Source of the DNA: Haloferax litoreum
GTDB lineage: Archaea > Halobacteriota > Halobacteria > Halobacteriales > Haloferacaceae
Reading direction: 5' to 3'
Length of the DNA: 64,000 bases
Assembly (NCBI RefSeq): GCF_009674605.1
Contig: NZ_WKJO01000001.1
Coordinates: 930,001 to 994,000 of the forward strand
The translations under genes and the position numbers were made by a program. Positions within the stretch are counted from its first letter, which is position 1. Each line of letters opens with the position of its first letter. The notes beneath the pieces were generated by a model. It did not search any database. It had not been told where the DNA came from and saw nothing but the letters and a program-made list of their open reading frames with translations. Shown one piece after another: positions 25,673 to 35,581 of the stretch.

Positions 25673-26722
25673 ATGAGTCGATGGCAGTACTTCCTCCGCA
25701 GGGTACTGATGTCGATTCCTGTCGTCATCTTCGGGACGACGATTACGTTTGCGCTCATCCGCCTGGGTCCCCTCGACCCCGTCTCAGCGATTTTGGGGAC
25801 GCAATACAACCCTCAGGCGGCCGAGCAGATTCGAAATAACCTCGGATTGAACCAACCACTCTGGAGCCAGTACTTCGACTTCATGTACCGGCTGTTCACC
25901 TTCCAACTCGGCCAGTCGTGGGTCATCGCGCCCGGGACGACTGCGTACGAACTCATCCAGGTGTACGCACCGCGGACGATTTGGCTCGGCTTCTGGTCGG
26001 TCCTCATCGCCCTGTTCGTCGGGATTCCGCTCGGATTCTACGCCGGGCTGAACCCGAACACGCTCTCCGATTACGTCGCATCGTTCGGCGGAATCGTCTG
26101 GCGTGCGATGCCGAACTTCTGGTTGGCGATTATGCTCGTCACTGCCCTCTCACAGACCGGGCAGTGGACGAATGGGTTCTTCACGTGGCAGACGTGGATT
26201 GTGAAGACGAACGTCGTCACACCGCCGGCGCTCGGCTTCTTCCAATCACCGCTACAGGGATTCATCGAAGACCCGGGTGGATGGATTAACTCGTTCGTCA
26301 GGGCGACCAAGCAGATTGCACCTGCGGCGCTCGTCCTCGGGTCGGCGTCGATGGGTAACGAGATGCGTATCGGCCGGACGGCAGTCCTCGAGACCATCAA
26401 CTCGAACTACGTCGAGACGGCCCGCGCGAAAGGTGTCTCCGGTCGCTCGCTCGTCTGGAAGCACATCTTCCGCAACGCGCTCATCCCGCTCGTTCCCATC
26501 ATCACTGGCGAGGCGTTCTTGCTTCTCGGCGGGTCCGTCTTCGTCGAGACCGTCTTCGCCATCAACGGGCTCGGATGGCTGTTCTTCAACGCAGCCATCA
26601 ACGGCGACTTGCCACTCATCGGGACGCTGATGTACATCTTCATCCTCATCCTGGTTGGCACGAACATCCTGCAGGACTTCCTGTACACAGTCATCGACCC
26701 GCGCGTCGGGTACGAGGGGTGA
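25673..26722 (+). CDS. dppB: Peptide ABC transporter, permease subunit (DppB type)
   Basis: A 349-residue inner-membrane permease. The N-terminus RRVLMSIPVVIFGTTITFALIRLGPLDP is the DppB/OppB first span, and the cytoplasmic coupling motif ETARAKGVSGRSLVWKHIFRNALIPL (EAA loop) contacts the ATPases. About six spans are seen. A longer-than-usual outer loop lies near residues 160-205. It is followed by dppC after 6 nt. Confidence 0.93.
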   Translation: MSRWQYFLRRVLMSIPVVIFGTTITFALIRLGPLDPVSAILGTQYNPQAAEQIRNNLGLNQPLWSQYFDFMYRLFTFQLGQSWVIAPGTTAYELIQVYAPRTIWLGFWSVLIALFVGIPLGFYAGLNPNTLSDYVASFGGIVWRAMPNFWLAIMLVTALSQTGQWTNGFFTWQTWIVKTNVVTPPALGFFQSPLQGFIEDPGGWINSFVRATKQIAPAALVLGSASMGNEMRIGRTAVLETINSNYVETARAKGVSGRSLVWKHIFRNALIPLVPIITGEAFLLLGGSVFVETVFAINGLGWLFFNAAINGDLPLIGTLMYIFILILVGTNILQDFLYTVIDPRVGYEG

Positions 26723-26728
26723 ATCACA

Positions 26729-28168
26729 GTGAGTACACCAACAGAAACCGAAATACCGCTTCGACAACGAGTCGCTGAGAATCCCCAACCAGCGCTGATT
26801 TGGGCCGCAGTCGGTGTGGTCCTCCTCGGCGTCGAACTTGGCGCAATCCTTCAGGTCCTCGGTGCCATCGCTGGCGTCATCGTCAACCTCCTGCCGGGAG
26901 ACCCCGGTGCCGCCGCAGTGAGTTCTCTCCAGGAGTCGCTCAAAGGCATCCCGACGCTCGTCTCCCGCGACTTCATCCCGAATCAGGGCTACTGGGACGG
27001 GTCGCAGTGGATCGGAACCTTCCTCGGTCTCTCACCCGCCGCGGCGTGGGCGATTCGCGTCACCGTCGTGTACGCGTACGCCTTCGCAATCCTCGGTTGG
27101 CTCTGGAACGGCTACAATCGCTACCGACGATTCTACCGCCGCGTCGACTGGACGCCGCGTGACGACGTCGTCAACCGCTTCCGGGGTCACACCTGGGGCC
27201 AGTTTGGACTTATCATTACTATCACGTTTGTGGTTATGGCGGTATTCGCCCCCGCGCTCGGACCGACCACCATGGAGGAGAACATCCTCCAACCGTACGA
27301 CTACGAAGTCAGCTACTGGGACGACGAGAGCCAGTCCGTCCAGACGGTTCTCGTCGGCGAAGCCAACCTCGGGTCTGGTTCGCAGGGTGCCGGTGACGAG
27401 AACGTCGCGCCGATGACCTACGACGACTACGGCAGATTCCATCCCTTCGGGACAGCGACAAATGGGAAGGACTTGTTCACACAGGTGGTGTTCGGAGCGA
27501 GGATATCGCTCACCATCGCCACTGTCGCCATGGGAATCGCTGGTATCATCGGGCTCTCGTTAGCAATGCTAACCGCCTACTACAAGGGCCTCGCCGACTT
27601 GGCCATCGTGCTCGCGAGTGACTCGATACAGGCGTTGCCGGTCATCATGGTCCTCATCTTGATGCTCGTCATCTTCCAGAACACCTGGGTGAGGGAGTTG
27701 TACGACGGCGCAGTGCTCATCATCCTCATCTTCAGCCTCGTCTACTGGCCGTTCATCTGGCGGTCGATACGTGGTCCAGCGTTCCAAGTGTCCGAACAGG
27801 ACTGGATCGACGCCGCGAAATCCTTCGGTCAGACGCCGGGACAGGTCATGCGCAAGCACATGGCTCCGTACGTGTTCAGTTACATGCTCATCTACGCGTC
27901 GCTCAGTCTCGGTGGTATCATCATCAGTGTGGCCGGCCTCTCGTACCTCGGTCTCGGTATCACGGCACCGACGCCCGAGTGGGGCCGTCTCATCGCCGAC
28001 GGACAGCAGTACGTCGCGAGTCCCTCGTGGCACATCTCGCTGCTCCCCGGTGTGCTCATCACGCTCGTCGTGACGGGCCTGAACGCATTCGGTGACGGTA
28101 TCCGCGACGCAATCGACCCGCAGGCCGACACCGGTGACGAGGCCGCGGCGACCGGAGGTGGCGCATGA
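26729..28168 (+). CDS. dppC: Peptide ABC transporter, permease subunit with N-terminal extension (DppC type)
   Basis: A 479-residue permease, well above the usual 280-320. The normal DppC part starts near residue 160 (GQFGLIITITFVVMAVFAP) and has the EAA loop WIDAAKSFGQTPGQVMRKHMAPY. Ahead of it are about 140 residues with two additional hydrophobic stretches (residues 20-55 and 100-125) and a basic loop NGYNRYRRFYRR. The start is GTG at 26729. The stop overlaps dppD by 4 nt. The extension may be a haloarchaeal trait. Confidence 0.92.
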   Translation: MSTPTETEIPLRQRVAENPQPALIWAAVGVVLLGVELGAILQVLGAIAGVIVNLLPGDPGAAAVSSLQESLKGIPTLVSRDFIPNQGYWDGSQWIGTFLGLSPAAAWAIRVTVVYAYAFAILGWLWNGYNRYRRFYRRVDWTPRDDVVNRFRGHTWGQFGLIITITFVVMAVFAPALGPTTMEENILQPYDYEVSYWDDESQSVQTVLVGEANLGSGSQGAGDENVAPMTYDDYGRFHPFGTATNGKDLFTQVVFGARISLTIATVAMGIAGIIGLSLAMLTAYYKGLADLAIVLASDSIQALPVIMVLILMLVIFQNTWVRELYDGAVLIILIFSLVYWPFIWRSIRGPAFQVSEQDWIDAAKSFGQTPGQVMRKHMAPYVFSYMLIYASLSLGGIIISVAGLSYLGLGITAPTPEWGRLIADGQQYVASPSWHISLLPGVLITLVVTGLNAFGDGIRDAIDPQADTGDEAAATGGGA

Positions 28169-29244
28169 GCACCGAACAGACGACCACGACGCGCCAGAAG
28201 GGCGAGCCGATTCTGTCGGTCGAGAACCTTCGCACCGCGTTCTACACAGACAAAGAGGTCATCCGTGCCGTCGACGGCATCTCGTTCGACATCCACCGCG
28301 GCGAGACGGTCGGTATCGTCGGCGAATCCGGGTCCGGGAAGTCCGTCACCGCGCGGTCTATCATGCGACTCGTCGACAATCCGGGTCGCATCGAGAACGG
28401 TCGCATCATGTACGACGGCGAGGACCTCCTCGACAAGACACCCAAGCAGATGCGCCGCATCCGTGGCGGCAGTATCGCGATGGTGTTCCAGGACCCGTTG
28501 ACGAGTCTGAACCCCGTCTACACCGTCGGGAACCAGATCAAAGAAGCGCTCCGTCTGCACCGCGGTATGAGCGGGTCGAAGGCGACGCGCGAAGCCATCG
28601 AACTGCTCGAAGCAGTCGGGATTCCGGACGCGCACCGTCGAATCCGCGAGTACCCACACCAGTTCTCTGGTGGGATGCGACAGCGTGCCGTCATCGCGAT
28701 GGCCCTCGCGTGCGACCCCGAACTGCTCATCTGTGACGAACCGACGACGGCACTCGACGTGACCATCCAGGCGCAGATTCTGGAACTCCTCGAAGAACTC
28801 CAGGAAGAACGTGACCTCGCTATCATGTTCATCACCCACGACATGGGTGTCATCGCCGAAATCGCAGACCGCGTCAACGTGATGTACGCGGGCGAAATCG
28901 TCGAGAGCGCACCGGTCGTCGAACTGTTCGAGTCGCCGAAGCACCCCTACACGCAGGGTCTCCTCGGTTCGATACCCGGACAGGGCCTCGAAGAAGGTGG
29001 TCGCCTCGCGACCATCGAAGGCGACGTGCCGACGCCGAACGAAGAACCGACCTACTGCCGATTCGCACCGCGATGCTCCAAGGCGTTCGGCGAGTGTGAC
29101 ACCGTCCACCCGGTTCCGGTCGACGTGGGTGACGACGCGACCCAGCATCGTGCGTCGTGTCTACTCTACCCAGAAGACCTCCCGACGGCGGAGGCAGTCG
29201 ACGTCCACCGCTCGGGCGGTACAGACGGAGGTGACCAGCGATGA
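28165..29244 (+). CDS. dppD: Peptide ABC transporter, ATP-binding subunit (DppD type)
   Basis: A 359-residue ATPase. Walker A is [13 protein letters not shown], the ABC signature [16 protein letters not shown], and Walker [15 protein letters not shown] with the switch His in FITHDMG. The C-terminal oligopeptide-transporter domain carries CRFAPRC, then C and C in ECDTV and SCLLYP, the usual four cysteines. It overlaps dppC upstream and dppF downstream by 4 nt each. Confidence 0.95.
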   Translation: MSTEQTTTTRQKGEPILSVENLRTAFYTDKEVIRAVDGISFDIHRGETVGIVGESGSGKSVTARSIMRLVDNPGRIENGRIMYDGEDLLDKTPKQMRRIRGGSIAMVFQDPLTSLNPVYTVGNQIKEALRLHRGMSGSKATREAIELLEAVGIPDAHRRIREYPHQFSGGMRQRAVIAMALACDPELLICDEPTTALDVTIQAQILELLEELQEERDLAIMFITHDMGVIAEIADRVNVMYAGEIVESAPVVELFESPKHPYTQGLLGSIPGQGLEEGGRLATIEGDVPTPNEEPTYCRFAPRCSKAFGECDTVHPVPVDVGDDATQHRASCLLYPEDLPTAEAVDVHRSGGTDGGDQR

Positions 29245-30575
29245 GTACGACGTCCACTGAAGAAGAGAAGATGAGCCACGAATCCGGAGAGACGCTCCTC
29301 GAAGTGAACGACCTCAAGACGTACTACGAGGACGGCGGCCTACTCAGCAGCAACCCTGTGAAGGCAGTCGACGGCGTCTCGTTCAGCATCGAACGCGGCG
29401 AGACGCTCGGTCTCGTCGGCGAGTCTGGGTGTGGAAAGTCCACGCTCGGTCGGACGCTGATGCGCCTCGAAGAAGCGACCGCTGGCGATGTCAAACTCAA
29501 CGGGACGGACATCACGACGCTGTCCGGCGCGGACCTCAAACAGTTCCGCAACGACGTGCAGATGGTCTTTCAGGACCCCGATTCGAGCCTCAACGAGCGG
29601 ATGACGGTCGGCGAAATCATCCGCGAACCGCTCGACGTGCACGACTGGAAGACGCCGAAAGAGCGTCGCCAGCGCGTTCGCGAACTCCTCGAGACCGTCG
29701 GTCTGCAGGAAGAACACTACTACCGCTACCCCCACCAGTTCTCCGGTGGGCAGCGACAACGTATCGGCATCGCCCGTGCCCTCGCACTCGAACCCGAGTT
29801 CATCATCCTCGACGAACCGGTCTCGGCACTCGACGTGTCGGTGCAGGCGAAGATTCTCAACCTGCTCGAAGACCTCCAAAACGAGTTCGGCCTGACGTAC
29901 CTCTTCATCGCCCACGACCTCGCGGTCGTCAAGCACATCTGTGACCGCGTCGCGGTGATGTACCTCGGCAACATCATGGAGATTGGTCCGGCCGACGAGA
30001 TGTTCGAGTCGCCGGCGAACCCGTACACGCACGCGCTCTTGTCGTCGATTCCCGAACCGAACCCGACGGCCGAACGCGACCGTATCACGCTCCGTGGCAC
30101 GCCGCCGAGTCCGCGTGACCCGCCAGCAGGGTGTCCGTTCTCGACCCGTTGTCCGGTCAAGATTCGCCCCGAGCAGTACAGGAGCCTCGACGACGACCTC
30201 TGGGAACGCATCGAAGTGTTCCGCGAAGTCCTCCGCGAGCGTTCGCGCGCAGAACCGTCGCTGTCGGACCGCGTCCGCGACCTTCTCGGCCGCGAGACGC
30301 ACCAAGCCGGGATGGACGAGACACTCACCGAACTGTTCGGTGACCTCGACGTTCCGACGGACGTGATGGACCACCTCCGTGAGGCCGCAGACTACGCAGA
30401 GAACGACGACGAAGACGCAGCACGCACCTACCTCCGCGAGGAGTTCGGCAGCGTGTGTGACCGCGAACGGCCCGACCAACTCGGCGTCGGTGACCGTGGC
30501 CGACTGAGCCTCTGTCACCGCCACGAAGAGCAGTACGAAGAACCCGCAGCAGTCTTCGAGACACTCGTCCAGTAA
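29241..30575 (+). CDS. dppF: Peptide ABC transporter, ATP-binding subunit with C-terminal insertion (DppF type)
   Basis: A 444-residue ATPase. Walker A is [13 protein letters not shown], the signature [16 protein letters not shown] and Walker [15 protein letters not shown]. In DppF relatives the C-terminal domain has two cysteine pairs close together. Here about 90-100 acidic residues lie between CPFSTRCP and [17 protein letters not shown]. The protein is therefore about 100 residues longer than the norm. ATG 29241 overlaps the dppD stop; a second in-frame ATG lies at codon 11. Confidence 0.93.
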   Translation: MSTTSTEEEKMSHESGETLLEVNDLKTYYEDGGLLSSNPVKAVDGVSFSIERGETLGLVGESGCGKSTLGRTLMRLEEATAGDVKLNGTDITTLSGADLKQFRNDVQMVFQDPDSSLNERMTVGEIIREPLDVHDWKTPKERRQRVRELLETVGLQEEHYYRYPHQFSGGQRQRIGIARALALEPEFIILDEPVSALDVSVQAKILNLLEDLQNEFGLTYLFIAHDLAVVKHICDRVAVMYLGNIMEIGPADEMFESPANPYTHALLSSIPEPNPTAERDRITLRGTPPSPRDPPAGCPFSTRCPVKIRPEQYRSLDDDLWERIEVFREVLRERSRAEPSLSDRVRDLLGRETHQAGMDETLTELFGDLDVPTDVMDHLREAADYAENDDEDAARTYLREEFGSVCDRERPDQLGVGDRGRLSLCHRHEEQYEEPAAVFETLVQ

Positions 30576-30578
30576 TCG

Positions 30579-31001
30579 ATGGAGTTCGACCCACGCCGAA
30601 TCGGTGTCAAGACCATCGACGCGGTGGTCTACGCCATCTTCCTCACCGGCGTGGTGTTCGCTCTCACCGCGACCGTGAGCTTCGCCGCCGGCGGCGGACT
30701 TCCGGGTGCGAAGTGGCTGATGTTCTTCCTCGGTTTCACGATGCTCGCGTACGCGTCGCTCAAACTTCGTCCGAAAGCGGCGTGGAAGGGCGGCCGAGAC
30801 GACGGCGGCCTGTTCGCCGGCGACGACGAACCCGTCGGTATCGAGAAACTCGTCGGGGGTCTCCTCGACCGCGTGTTGCCGCCGTCACTTCGCCCGGTTC
30901 CGGACGAACGCCCGTCGAGCGGGGCGAAACTGTTCCTCGCAGCGGTCTGTATCCTCGGCACGTCGTTCGTCATGGAAGTCGTCTTCGGCATCAACTACTG
31001 A
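30579..31001 (+). CDS. Small membrane protein, unknown function
   Basis: A 140-residue protein with three hydrophobic spans (about residues 14-36, 43-61 and 116-136) and a charged, cytoplasm-like loop between. It starts 3 nt after the dppF stop and so may be cotranscribed with the transporter. No motif is visible. I believe it belongs to a haloarchaea-only family. Confidence 0.75.
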   Translation: MEFDPRRIGVKTIDAVVYAIFLTGVVFALTATVSFAAGGGLPGAKWLMFFLGFTMLAYASLKLRPKAAWKGGRDDGGLFAGDDEPVGIEKLVGGLLDRVLPPSLRPVPDERPSSGAKLFLAAVCILGTSFVMEVVFGINY

Positions 31002-31085
31002 CGGCGACGGCGAGTCACCGAATCGGGAGTCACGTCGCGCCCTGTGGTCCGATGCCTTTTACCATATCCATCGTCCACCACAGAT

Positions 31086-31682
31086 ATGGTCGAGTCTGGA
31101 GACGAAGACGTACCCAACGTCGAACGAATCGCGAGCGAGGCGGACCGCCGTCGCGAGGCGTGGGGTGCGACCCTCGACGACATGACAGCGCTGGCCGACG
31201 AGTACGAAGAAGAGGGGTGGGACACCGTACGTATCGCCGCAGGCGACACCGGCACGTTCGGCCCCGGCGACGCGAAAGCGGACGAGGAAGCGTTCGGTAT
31301 CGCGTACGTCGTTCCGGGCGACAAAGCCGAAGAAGTCGCCGACCTCTTCGAGGAGTCATCGTTCCCCGAGTACGAAATCTACCGGGCGGAGAACGACGGA
31401 CTCGTCTACATGGTGACCGCGCTGTTCGCGCCAGACATCCAGACGGCCGTGTTCGTCGCCGGCGCGTTCGAACTGCGTCACGCGCTCAACTGCGCGACGA
31501 CCGCAGTCGAGCGGGGTCGCATGTACAGTTACTTCCAGAAACTCGACGGAACGCTCGTCGGCGTCGTCGAACACGATGACCCCGACAAATTCTTCCCCGA
31601 CCTCGACGCAGTCCGCCGATTCGCACCGAACGCCGGCGACGACGAGACGGCGGACGACGCCGCAGACGACACCGACGCGTAA
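31086..31682 (+). CDS. Acidic haloarchaeal protein, unknown function
   Basis: A 198-residue protein of soluble, very acidic composition. The body reads EAWGATLDDMTALADEYEEE, GDTGTFGPGDAKADEEAFG and AVFVAGAFELRHALNCATTA. The last 20 residues are nearly all Asp/Ala/Thr. No catalytic motif is evident. ATG 31086 is chosen over an upstream in-frame GTG at 31044 because TTTTACCATATCC sits just before it. Confidence 0.75.
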   Translation: MVESGDEDVPNVERIASEADRRREAWGATLDDMTALADEYEEEGWDTVRIAAGDTGTFGPGDAKADEEAFGIAYVVPGDKAEEVADLFEESSFPEYEIYRAENDGLVYMVTALFAPDIQTAVFVAGAFELRHALNCATTAVERGRMYSYFQKLDGTLVGVVEHDDPDKFFPDLDAVRRFAPNAGDDETADDAADDTDA

Positions 31683-31784
31683 CTGTTCTCTCTGACGCGG
31701 CGGTCCGGACGAACCCCCTTTTGGTGTGTCAACGAGGCGAGAGCGTTCGCAGAGTACATTAGGCGGGGGGATGAAAGCGGGGGT

Positions 31785-32639
31785 ATGAAAGTAGCCGACG
31801 CGATGACACCCGGTGAGGAGGTCGTGACCGTGTCCCTTCCGGGCACCCGCGACGACGTTCTGGAATACCTCCAAGAGCGTGGCTTCTCCTCCGTACCCGT
31901 CGTAAAAGAGACCGACGACGGCGCGACGTATCGCGGCCTCATCTCCCGAGAAGACCTCATCAAGCACCCCGACGAGGACCAACTCGCCGTCCTCGTACGC
32001 GAAGTGCCGACTGCGAGCGCAGACGACGACTTAGACGCAGTCGCTGCGACGATGGTCGCAGAAGACGCCCGCCGAATCCCCGTCGTCGACGGCGACGCAA
32101 TCGTGGGTATCATCACCGTGACCGACGTGGTCCGCGCCATCGCGCGCGGCGACATCGACGGTGAGACACTCGTCGGTGACCTCGCGTCGAAGAACGTCAA
32201 CACGACGTACGTCGAGACGCCCCTCCCGGTCGTCGAGCGTGAGATTTACTACGCGAACGTCCCGTACGCCGTCGTCCTCGACAAGGAGACCTCGCTGGCC
32301 GGCATCGTCACCGAAGTCGACATCATCGAAGTCGCCCGCGTCGTCGAAGGCGAAGCGGGGACCGGTGACTCCGTCGCCAACCAGGACGACGAGTGGATGT
32401 GGGAAGGCATCAAGGCGGTCGGCAACCGCTACATCCCGACCCGCAACGTCGAGATTCCGGCCGAACCGGTCTCGAAGTTCATGAGCGACGACCTCGAAAC
32501 CGTCTCGACGCGGGCCAGTGCCAAAGACGCCGCGCAGATGATGATTCGCGAGGACATCGAGCAGATTCCGCTCGTGACCGGCGACGAACTCATCGGCATC
32601 GTCCGCGACATCAACCTGTTGGAGGCACTGTATGAGTGA
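31785..32639 (+). CDS. Four-CBS-domain protein
   Basis: A 284-residue protein built of four CBS motifs in two Bateman modules. Repeated marks are MTPGEEVVTVSL, GFSSVPVVKE, RRIPVVDGDAIVGIIT, YAVVLDKETSLAGIVTEVDI and EQIPLVTGDELIGIVRDINL. CBS pairs bind adenine nucleotides and usually regulate an attached or partner enzyme. The last 8 nt overlap the start of glyS, with GGAGG at 32621-32625 serving glyS. Regulation of translation by energy state is a guess. Confidence 0.9.
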   Translation: MKVADAMTPGEEVVTVSLPGTRDDVLEYLQERGFSSVPVVKETDDGATYRGLISREDLIKHPDEDQLAVLVREVPTASADDDLDAVAATMVAEDARRIPVVDGDAIVGIITVTDVVRAIARGDIDGETLVGDLASKNVNTTYVETPLPVVEREIYYANVPYAVVLDKETSLAGIVTEVDIIEVARVVEGEAGTGDSVANQDDEWMWEGIKAVGNRYIPTRNVEIPAEPVSKFMSDDLETVSTRASAKDAAQMMIREDIEQIPLVTGDELIGIVRDINLLEALYE

Positions 32640-34416
32640 GGGCACCGAGTCGGCCGCACTCGCCGAACTTGCGAAGCGCCGCGGGTTCTTCTTCGGTTCC
32701 TCGGAAGCCTACGGCGGCGTCGGCGGCTTTTACACGTACGGCCCGCAGGGTGCCGCGCTGAAGTCCAACGTCGAAGAGGCGTGGCGTGACCGCTTCGCGG
32801 TACAGGAGGGTAACCTCGAAATCGAGGCCCCGACAATCATGCCCGAACCCGTCTTCGAGGCGTCCGGTCACCTCGACGGCTTCGACGATATGCTCGTCGA
32901 ATGTGCCGAGTGTGGTGAGTCCCACCGCGCGGACCACCTCATCGAGGACAACTCCGAACTGGAGGACGCCGAGACGCTCTCGCCGGAGGAAGCGGCGGAG
33001 AAAATCGCGGACCTCGGTCTCGTCTGTCCGAACTGCGGTGCCGAACTCGCTGGCCAATCGGTCGAAGAGTTCAACCTGATGTTCGGCACGAACATCGGCC
33101 CCGGTTCGAAGACGCCCGGTTACCTCCGACCCGAGACGGCACAGGGTATCTTCGTGGAGTTCCCGCGCATCAAAGAGTACGCGCGGAACCGCCTCCCGTT
33201 CGGCGTGACGCAGGTCGGCCGCGCCTACCGCAACGAGATTAGCCCGCGCAAGAACATCGTCCGTACCCGTGAGTTCACGCAGGCCGAACTCGAGCAGTTC
33301 ATCGACCCCGAACGCGACGAACCGGACCTCTCGTCGGTCGAAGACGTGGAGGTACGCCTCTACCCGGCGACCGAACAGCAAGACGACGACGGCGACTACC
33401 TCGACACCACCATCGGCGAGGCAGTCGACGAGGGCATCATCGCCAACGGGTGGGTCGGCTACTACCTCGGCATCGCACAAGAGTGGTACGAGCACATCGG
33501 CGTCGACATGGAGCGGTTCCGCTTCCGCCAGCACCTCCCCGGCGAACTCGCCCACTACGCCGCCGACTGTTGGGACGCCGAGAGCGAGGTCGACGGCGAC
33601 TGGATAGAAATCGCCGGCTTCGCCTACCGCGGCGACTACGACCTCTCGAAGCACGGCGAACACGCCGACGACGACTTCACCGTCTTCCAGCAGTACGACG
33701 AACCAAAGACGGTCGAACGCGCCGTCGTCGACCCGGACATGGCGACGCTCGGCCCCGAGTTCGGCGCACAGGCCGCCGACGTGGCCGAGGCACTCGAAAC
33801 GCTCGCGGAACGTGACCCTGACGCCTTCGACGCCGACGAAGTCACCCTCGACATCGACGGCGAAGCGGTCACCGTCGACACCGACGTGGCGAACTTCTCC
33901 GTCGAGACGCAGACCGAAGCGGGTGAGCACATCACGCCGCACGTGGTCGAACCGTCGTTCGGTGTGGACCGTACGGTCTACACACTCCTCGTCCACGCGT
34001 ACGAGCAAGACGAAGTCGACGGCGAAGCGCGGACGTTCCTCTCGCTGTCGCCCACGATTGCGCCGACGAACGTCGGTGTCTTCCCCCTCGTCAGCAACGT
34101 CGACGAACTCGTCGACCTCGCGGACGACGTGGCCGAAGAGCTCCGGGCCGCCGGGTTCGCAGTCGTCTACGACGACTCCGGCAGCATCGGCCGGCGCTAC
34201 CGCCGGCAGGACGAAGTCGGCACGCCGTTCTGCGTCACCATCGACCGCGACGGTATCGAAGGCGCGGGTGACACCACCGTGACCATCCGCGAACGCGACA
34301 CCGGTCGGCAGGTTCGCGTCCCGGTCGACTCACTCGTCGAGACGTTCGTCGGCCTCCGCGCAGGCACCACCTCGTTCGACGACGTGCTCGACGCGAACGA
34401 AGTCGTCGAGGCGTAA
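32632..34416 (+). CDS. glyS: Glycyl-tRNA synthetase
   Basis: A 594-residue class II synthetase of the archaeal/eukaryotic alpha2 type. Motif 1 region is RGFFFGSSEAYGGVGGFYTYGP, motif 2 FGVTQVGRAYRNEISPRKNI, motif 3 GVDRTVYTLL, and the C-terminal anticodon domain starts SPTIAPTNVGVFPLV. A zinc site CAECGESH ... CPNCGAEL sits around residues 90-145. The start ATG overlaps the CBS gene. Confidence 0.97.
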   Translation: MSEGTESAALAELAKRRGFFFGSSEAYGGVGGFYTYGPQGAALKSNVEEAWRDRFAVQEGNLEIEAPTIMPEPVFEASGHLDGFDDMLVECAECGESHRADHLIEDNSELEDAETLSPEEAAEKIADLGLVCPNCGAELAGQSVEEFNLMFGTNIGPGSKTPGYLRPETAQGIFVEFPRIKEYARNRLPFGVTQVGRAYRNEISPRKNIVRTREFTQAELEQFIDPERDEPDLSSVEDVEVRLYPATEQQDDDGDYLDTTIGEAVDEGIIANGWVGYYLGIAQEWYEHIGVDMERFRFRQHLPGELAHYAADCWDAESEVDGDWIEIAGFAYRGDYDLSKHGEHADDDFTVFQQYDEPKTVERAVVDPDMATLGPEFGAQAADVAEALETLAERDPDAFDADEVTLDIDGEAVTVDTDVANFSVETQTEAGEHITPHVVEPSFGVDRTVYTLLVHAYEQDEVDGEARTFLSLSPTIAPTNVGVFPLVSNVDELVDLADDVAEELRAAGFAVVYDDSGSIGRRYRRQDEVGTPFCVTIDRDGIEGAGDTTVTIRERDTGRQVRVPVDSLVETFVGLRAGTTSFDDVLDANEVVEA

Positions 34417-34423
34417 TCCACCC

Positions 34424-35026
34424 GTGGGTCGCCCGAGCACCGCCGAGATAAAACGGCGACTGGTCCACGCGAGTGGGTCGGGGATGCCACTCCTGTACAT
34501 CCTCGGCATCGTCGACTGGCAGACACTCGGGTACCTGTTCGTCCTCGCGTCGGTCACCGTGACCGTCCTCGAAATTCTGCGCCTCTACGGCGACTTAGAC
34601 TGGCGTATCTACGACGAACTCACCCGCGAGTACGAACAGGACAACGTCGCAGGGTACGCGCTCTACACCTACAGTCAAACCGCCGTCGCCCTCGTCTTCG
34701 CGCCGCCCGTGGCCGTCCCCGGGATGTTGATGCTCACCATCGGTGACCCAATCAGCGGTCTGCTCGGGTCTGCACCGGTCGGCGAGATGAAGTCGCTGCG
34801 TACCCTCGCGGCGATGTTTACCGTCTGTTTCGCCCTCGCCGCCCCGTTCGTCGTCCCGGTGGCGGGCGTCGTCGTCGGGGGTGTCGCTGCGGCGGCGGGT
34901 GCGCTCGGTGCGACGGCCGCCGACGGCGTGAAACCCGTCGTCGCGGGGTACGTCATCGACGACAACCTCTCGATTCCGCCCGTGGCCTGTACGGCAATCG
35001 CAACTGTGCTGTTTTTCGTTGCCTGA
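34424..35026 (+). CDS. Dolichol/phytol kinase-like CTP-dependent kinase
   Basis: A 200-residue membrane protein with about five spans and the kinase loop LTIGDPISGLLGSAPVGEMKS, typical of the SEC59/VTE5 family that phosphorylates polyprenols with CTP. It may serve recycling of dolichol carriers for S-layer glycosylation or of isoprenoids. The start is GTG at 34424, 8 nt after glyS. Confidence 0.82.
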   Translation: MGRPSTAEIKRRLVHASGSGMPLLYILGIVDWQTLGYLFVLASVTVTVLEILRLYGDLDWRIYDELTREYEQDNVAGYALYTYSQTAVALVFAPPVAVPGMLMLTIGDPISGLLGSAPVGEMKSLRTLAAMFTVCFALAAPFVVPVAGVVVGGVAAAAGALGATAADGVKPVVAGYVIDDNLSIPPVACTAIATVLFFVA

Positions 35027-35095
35027 GCGAAAGACAGGCGTTCGTCGTCTACCCGGAGGACGACTTTATTTCACCGGGTCACTAATCTCTCTGTC

Positions 35096-35581
35096 GTGAC
35101 TGTCTACGAGAGCGACCTTCCGGGCGTCGGAAAGAAGCACGAGGTGGAACTCGGCGACGGTGCCCGACTGGTCATCGTCACCCACAACACGGGGAAACGA
35201 GAGGTGTTCCGCCGCGCGAGCGCCGACAGCGACTCGGAGAAACTGTTCGAACTCGACGACGAACTCGCACGGCAGGTCGGGACGCTCCTCGAAGGGGCGT
35301 ACTTCCAACCCGTCGAGACGACCGATATCGAGACGCTCCTCGGAGATAGTACTCTCCTCGAGTGGGTCGAGGTCAGCCCGGACTCCGACGTTGCCGGGAA
35401 GACACTCGGCGAGTCGGACCTCCGACAGGCGACCGGTGCGTCGGTCATCGCCATCGAACGCGACGACGAAGTCATCACGTCTCCGGGTGGCGAGACGCCC
35501 ATCGAGGCCGGTGATACGCTCATCGTCATCGGCCCGCGGGAGTCCTGCCGCGAGTTCGCGGCACTCGTGAAAGGAGCCTAA
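35096..35581 (+). CDS. Regulatory subunit of a K+/H+ antiporter (KhtT-like, TrkA-C domain)
   Basis: A 161-residue protein. The N-terminal part, ESDLPGVGKKHEVELGDG and THNTGKREVF, matches KhtT N-domains; the C-terminal RCK-C/TrkA-C domain has GKTLGESDLRQATGASVIAIER and IEAGDTLIVIGPRES. It should bind a nucleotide signal and gate the antiporter encoded next. The start is GTG at 35096. TTTATTTCACC about 28 nt upstream is the likely TATA box. The stop overlaps the antiporter ATG by one base. Confidence 0.9.
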   Translation: MTVYESDLPGVGKKHEVELGDGARLVIVTHNTGKREVFRRASADSDSEKLFELDDELARQVGTLLEGAYFQPVETTDIETLLGDSTLLEWVEVSPDSDVAGKTLGESDLRQATGASVIAIERDDEVITSPGGETPIEAGDTLIVIGPRESCREFAALVKGA

